DNA from: Yamagishiella unicocca
Taxonomy: Eukaryota; Chlorophyta; Chlorophyceae; Chlamydomonadales; Volvocaceae
DNA length: 64,000 nt
Assembly (NCBI GenBank): GCA_003116995.1
Contig: BDSL01000014.1
Span: 248,001-312,000 of the forward strand
Reading direction: 5' to 3'
Of this stretch, positions 59,170-64,000 are shown one piece after another (positions within the stretch are counted from its first letter, which is position 1; each line of letters begins with the position of its first letter). The notes under the pieces are model-generated. The model did not search any database. It saw only the letters and a list, made by a program, of their open reading frames with translations, and was not told where the DNA came from. Both the position numbers and the translations under genes were made by a program.

Positions 59170-62100
59170 ATGCCAATCTTTTCCTGCTTTGGTGGTGGTG
59201 GAGCCCCAAAGCCACCGGCTGCAGGGGCTCGTAGTCTTGTAAAAGTCACTGACACGGAGTCCCTGTCGCTGCCAGGGCTTCCGGTAAAGCAGCCGGAAGA
59301 TTCGGAGGTCAATGTTTTAGCTCCAGGTGGCAGCGGACCTCTTACGGCTTCCATAACAAAAAAGTTGAGCGCATCCAGCTTTACCAGGAGCACTCAGGTA
59401 TGCTGGGTGGGATGAAACCGGCACAACCAATACCATGGTAACAGTATACTGCTTGGAGCTGCTGGCGCGGACCTGTCATGGGCGTGCGCGGCCTTCCCTG
59501 CAGGAGGCATCGGGGGAAAAGGCTGCCGCCCCGGCCCCGGGAGTCGGCAGCGGTACTCATCAGCAAGTAGCAGCTGTCGACAATGCACCGTCTTCTGGGC
59601 CCGTGGAGGAGTCAACTGAGGGGGAGGCGCAGCCCTCAACTGAAGAGGGAAAGCCTGGACCTCCACGTCCTCTTCCCCTCCAGTCGTCTCCGGGGTGCTA
59701 CACCCATAGCTTGAGATTAACAAGCGAGCACACATTGTGCCAATCAAACATCCAATTATGCCGACCAGAGGAACTTGTGGGGGACATCAAGGACCTGGCC
59801 TTCATCGGGAACGGCTCCTTTGCCGCAGTATTCAAAGGTGGGCTTGCAAAGCAACATGTAATTCTTAATGTCCATGTGAAGCGTACCTGAACAAGGTCCT
59901 ATCGTCTAACTCGCAGGCCTATGGCAAGGTGCCAAGGTCGCCATAAAGTTTGTAGTATCGGACAGCCTGAATTCCAACAGTGTGACGCTCCGCGAGTCCC
60001 TGCTCGGGCAGTTGCTTTCACATCCTAATGTTATCCAGGTGCGTTGTGGCCCGTGCTTCCGGGTTCGGTCGGGCCCTTCAAAACAGAGCCGTAAGGTCTG
60101 CTTCGCCACCCCTAGCGGTGCTGTTTCGCCACGAGCCCCAACTGATTGACGACCCTCTTCGCTGACGAGTTCCTCCTCATTGTATAGGACAAACGTGTAT
60201 GCCTGTCGGCGGCCTCCATCGTTAACTGCTGTCTCTGCTGTCCGCACGGTTTTTTTGGTGCACGGTGTCTGTGCCTGCCTCGGCCGACGCCCCGTCACTG
60301 ACATCCCCGGCTAACATACTTCCCCGCGCCGTCCGCCCTTCCACACAGACCTACACAACGCGGTGCGCACTCATGGACGACGCGTCTCTCCACGCAATCC
60401 ACGGGACGTCCACGGAGGACGCGCGCCGGCTCAGCGGCGACAGCCTGCGCTTCGTCAGCGGCGACGGGTGGGTTGAACCCTCCTCCGTATAAGCAAACGC
60501 CCACGCATAAACATAAATAGGATGAGAAACGTCATCCTGGACGGAGACGGACGCGTTCCTCGCGCAGCCCACCAAAGCCCAGCCTCTTGTGAAAGCCCCA
60601 CCGCATCTCCCTTCGATTCGCCCCTCGGCTTGGAATGCAGGTTTGGCGATCCGCGGCATAAGGCCGGCGGAGGCACCATTTCGGTGTCGAATATCTTGCT
60701 GCAGCTGCAGGTCAAGCCGACCCAGTACGTTGCGGTGGTGATCATGGAGTACGCCGACAGGGTGAGAGCGCCAGATGGCCGCACTGGCTGGCCCCTTCGG
60801 CTTCCGCACTGGTGGCCGCTTTTGGGTGGTTAGGTGTTTCATCGATAGCCCCCGAAATGCAGTGCAGATGGTCGGGTGATCTTCCTGACCAACAAGGGAT
60901 GCGGGGGCAGCCAGCTAGCTGTGTCTAGCGGTCGAGTGCTCGGGTAGCGGCGGAGTGTCTTATTGCACCTTGCGACGTGGCGCTGTCCACCTAAGCGGCC
61001 GGCTGCACGCATTTGCTTGAACCGGGTGGACGCGCTGGTAGCAATCGGTACACGGACTTTGGTCCACGGCGCGTTGTGGATGCAAGCCCGCTGTTCGCGG
61101 TCGGAGACGAGTGCCCGCAGCCCTTCCTCGCGCACCCCGGGCGCACTGCCGCGCACCACCGCCGCGGTGTGGGCACTGGGGCGGACGAGTGAGGCGGCGA
61201 GTGCGTGCGCTAGTTCGCGTCGTGTCGTGTCGCCTGGAGCCCTGCCTACCCGCGCTGTCCCTGTTCCGTGCCTACTAATACTGTCCCCTACGCGGAATAA
61301 TACTGTCCCCTACTCGCGCTGTCCTCTCTGTGCTCGACTACAGGGCACGCTGCAGGAGGCCATCTACAAGCGGCAGGTGTTCCGGGAAAGTCCGCGCTGG
61401 AACAAGCGCATTGCGGCTCGCGCGTTGTTCCGGACGGCGCGCGAAATAGCCCTGGGCATGCAGCACCTGCACAGCAGCAACGTGCTACACGGTGGGTTGG
61501 TGCGGCGGGCATGTGAAGACGTGCTGCTCGGTATGTTCGGCAGGGTGCCGAGTGGAGGGGTGTGCGGCGGGCATCTTGTGCCGTGCAGGACGTGGGGTGT
61601 TCGGCCGGTGAACTCGCAAGTGCTGGAGAGTGCGCTGGGGTCTCCGGGCCGGCCGCGGCGCAAGTTGGATCCGGAATGTGCTGACGTTGCCCGCTCCCTC
61701 CAACCATGCAACCTGCGCCGCACCTCCCGCAAACACGACCACCCGCCGCCCCTATCAGGAGACCTGAAGCCGGGCAACGTGCTGCTGACGTCAGCCCGCG
61801 TGGATCGGCGGGGCTTCATTGCGAAGCTGGCGGACTTTGGCCTGTCGCACGTGGCGCATGGACCCATAGCGACCAACACGTGGGGGGTGAGAGCGCGGGT
61901 TGCTGGCGTGAGATCTGGGACAGAGGACCGTGGTTGCATCGGTGCCACGGCTGGCACTCTGGACGGCAGAGGTGCTCTGAAAAGCTGGACAAGTGTCTCG
62001 GACGGACGGATGGCGCTGCACACGGGCAGAGCGCCAGGCGTGGGATGTTATCCGTCAGCGGCTTGCAGTCGTGGCCTCAGTGCATGAGACGCAACACGAA

Positions 62101-63915
62101 CACAAATCGCGTGGGTGCTTTCCATCCGTCTCGACCCTTCTGCCACGAGGTATCAAAGCCTGCCTCGTGTCTGTGTCGATCGGAAGAGCCCCGCCGATGC
62201 CGCGAGCGTGTCCTTCTTCGCGCCTGGCCGCGAGAGAGTAATTCCACCGACACCAAACCGCCGCCATGATCTCCCCTCCCCCGTCCCCTCGCCTCAGACC
62301 CTGCGCTACATGGCGCCGGAGCACTTTTCGGGCACCATGTCCAAGGCGACAGACGTGTTCGCCTTCGGGATGTTGCTGTGAGTCCGGAGGGCGGCGGGGG
62401 AAATCGGGGAGGGCAGGAGCGTCTCTATCCGAGGAGGCTGGGTAGCTCCCTTGGCCCGAGCGTCAAACGGCAATCCTCGCGAATGCCGGTAGTCACGTGG
62501 GAGGCAGGGGGATGGTGTTGGCGTCTAGCAGGCTCCCCAACGGAGCAATTGCCAGGGGCTCCAGAGGTAGGGGGACGGGGGGGGTTGTGCGGCAATGCCC
62601 TTAGCGGCCTTGTGCTGTCTCTCCGTGCCTCGCAGGTGGGAAATGGTGACGGGCAAGAAGCCGTACGAGAACATGACGCAGGGCGAGGTCATCCAGTCCG
62701 TGTCGCAGGTCAGTCGTGGGGATCGATGCGGCAGCCAGTGCCGTGCCTGCTCCAGCGGGTCGCTGCATCCTAATATCTCTGTCCCGTGGCCCATGGACTG
62801 CGTCGGGCACTGCACCCTCCCGGCCTCCCATGTCGGGCACTGCACCCTCCCGGCCTCCCGTGTCGGGCACTGCAACCTCCCGGCCTCCCGTGCCTGTCCC
62901 GCCTGGTCGGACGCGGCCTGTTTGGTGAACACGTTGTTGGGATCGCCATTCGCAGGGCCTCCGGCCGCAGTGGCCGCCCGACTGCTTCCCGCACCTGGAG
63001 TACCTGGGCAAGCGCTGCATTGCGCACAACCCCGCGGACCGCCCCTCGTTCGGCGAGATCGTCAAGGAGCTCGAGGACATGGAGGTCATGCTGCGAGAGC
63101 TGCTGCAGGTGAGGGTGAGGCAGTCCCCAACCCTTCTTCCGTGGGGAGAAGGGTTTGGAAAGCTGCGTCGGGGGTGGGGGCGTTTCCAAACGGGATAATT
63201 CGACGTGGAGGCCCCATGTGGCGTGCGAGGGCCTGTGCGGAGCTTCGCGGTCGAGGTTAAATCCAAAACCAAAGTCGAAAGCCGGGTGTGTGGAATGGCC
63301 TGCAGCTCCGGAACGGCGGCGGGACTCCAACAAGCATCCGTAGCATGTGGTCCCTGACATGGTCGTCCCTTCTGTTGACCCCTGATCTCTCAACGTCGGA
63401 CAGGCCACTCGCGAGTCCACCGGGGTGAACGTGGTGGGTGGGCCGCCCAGCCACCCTCCTTCGCAGCCCGGTAACCAGCAGGAGCAGGTGTGATGGCCTG
63501 CCTGAAGGGTGGTCCGTCAGCGGCCAACCTGAAGGGTGGTCCAACGGCCTGCCTGAAGGGTGGTCCAACGGCCTGCCTGAAGGGTGGTCCGTCAGCCCGG
63601 CGGGGCCCTTACCCGGCTTCTAGTGGTGGCCGCGGGCCCCTGGTGCCACCTGCCGGTTGTTGCCTTCTCTCTCGCGCGTCTCGCTGCCTCGACTCCCATG
63701 TACCGGGGGGCGGGGCGCCGCTGCCAGTTGCGGTGCTGGCGGCGCGTACCATTGAGGCGATGGGGAGCGAGAGCAAGGGGGGGCTGTCGCGGACGGGCGG
63801 GCTCAGCGTGGCCAAGAAGGAGGACTACGCCAGGGCTGGCTGGGGGGCTGCAGCGGACCGCAAGCGTCCCTGGTCTGCGTCTCAGCTTGTTTACGGAGGA
63901 TATTGGGCTCTCTGA
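59170..63915 (+). CDS. TKL-type protein kinase (non-RD), 3' end uncertain
   Basis: Exons: 59170-59397, 59504-59837, 59917-60038, 60349-60467, 60641-60761, 61344-61491, 61759-61886, 62298-62377, 62636-62708, 62956-63108, then either 63404-63493 (stop TGA; 531 residues) or 63404-63470 spliced to 63728-63915 (586 residues); phases agree in both. The start MPIFSCFGGGG leads a short Gly/Pro-rich N-terminus. Kinase landmarks: GNGSFAAVFKG loop, VAIK (Lys 198), HPNVIQTYTTRCALMDD, hinge VVIMEYADRGTLQEA, LHGDLKPGNVLL (Asp 359), LADFGLSH (Asp 383), TLRYMAPEHF, ATDVFAFGMLLWEMVTGKKPY, CIAHNPADRPSF. An extra segment rich in charged residues (about 230-270) sits between strands 4 and 5. HRD reads HGD, so it is non-RD like its neighbour at 43-51 kb, but lacks a GAF domain. 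Substrate unknown. Confidence 0.88.
62808..62897. repeat. 30-bp minisatellite in kinase intron
   Basis: Three copies of GTCGGGCACTGCACCCTCCC plus GGCCTCCCAT, in the intron 62709-62955. Confidence 0.92.
63496..63600. repeat. 24-bp minisatellite near the kinase 3' end
   Basis: About four copies of CCTGCCTGAAGGGTGGTCCAA/GTCA variants. It starts just after the alternative stop at 63493 and would be inside an intron in the longer gene model, or 3' UTR in the shorter one. Confidence 0.9.
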
Positions 63916-64000
63916 GGGTTTGCTGCGTGCGTCGCCTGCACTTGTGTTTGGTATTAATGAGGGTGTTCTTCAGGCAGCAACCTGTCACTGAAAACTTAAA

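Noticed and set aside
1..64000. tRNA, rRNA, transposase or reverse transcriptase genes
   Set aside because: No cloverleaf-like sequence, rRNA core, or polymerase/transposase motifs were recognised on either strand by eye; tRNAscan and Rfam/Repbase searches would settle this.

Overview
The window is nuclear DNA of a volvocine green alga (Chlamydomonas/Volvox relatives). The evidence is high GC, genes split into many short exons by GT-AG introns, TGTAA poly(A) signals after several stop codons, proteins swollen with Ala/Gly/Gln/Pro runs, minisatellites inside introns, and families typical of this group: a three-intron histone H1, GAF/TKL kinases and an OPR protein. The species cannot be fixed from sequence alone. 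Exon models were built by hand from splice sites, reading-frame phase and protein continuity; no alignments were run.

Layout, left to right. 128-5735 (+): 3' part of a NEK-family kinase gene, cut by the window edge, its last exon followed by a 134-bp tandem duplicate. 7649-13747 (+): unrecognised 1,700-residue low-complexity protein. 14027-15220 (-): linker histone H1. 16643-22827 (+): secreted or vacuolar serine peptidase of family S28, 14 exons. 23778-33282 (-): unrecognised protein of about 2,360 residues with one N-terminal membrane segment. 33558-39813 (+): protein with about 40 copies of a 12-residue helical repeat. 39814-43365: no gene seen. 43366-51047 (-): GAF-TKL protein kinase, 14 exons. 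51738 to about 53330 (-): partly resolved multi-pass membrane protein. 53676-58227 (+): OPR-type organelle RNA-binding protein. 59170 to the right edge (+): a second TKL kinase, 3' end unresolved.

The genes are not an operon; each has its own regulatory context. The one close arrangement is the head-to-head pair at 33.3-33.6 kb, with only 275 bp between start codons. Three genes encode kinases. Both TKL kinases lack the arginine of the HRD motif, while the NEK keeps it.

The most interesting item is the 33558-39813 gene. After a disordered N-terminal half, about 510 residues are made of a degenerate 12-residue unit, roughly (E/D)LVxxMGPxxTA. It resembles the short-helix superhelix of the MgtE N-terminal domain and the related FliG fold, but with far more copies. 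All six splice junctions inside the array keep the 12-residue register while falling at different positions in the unit, which supports both the gene model and the antiquity of the array.
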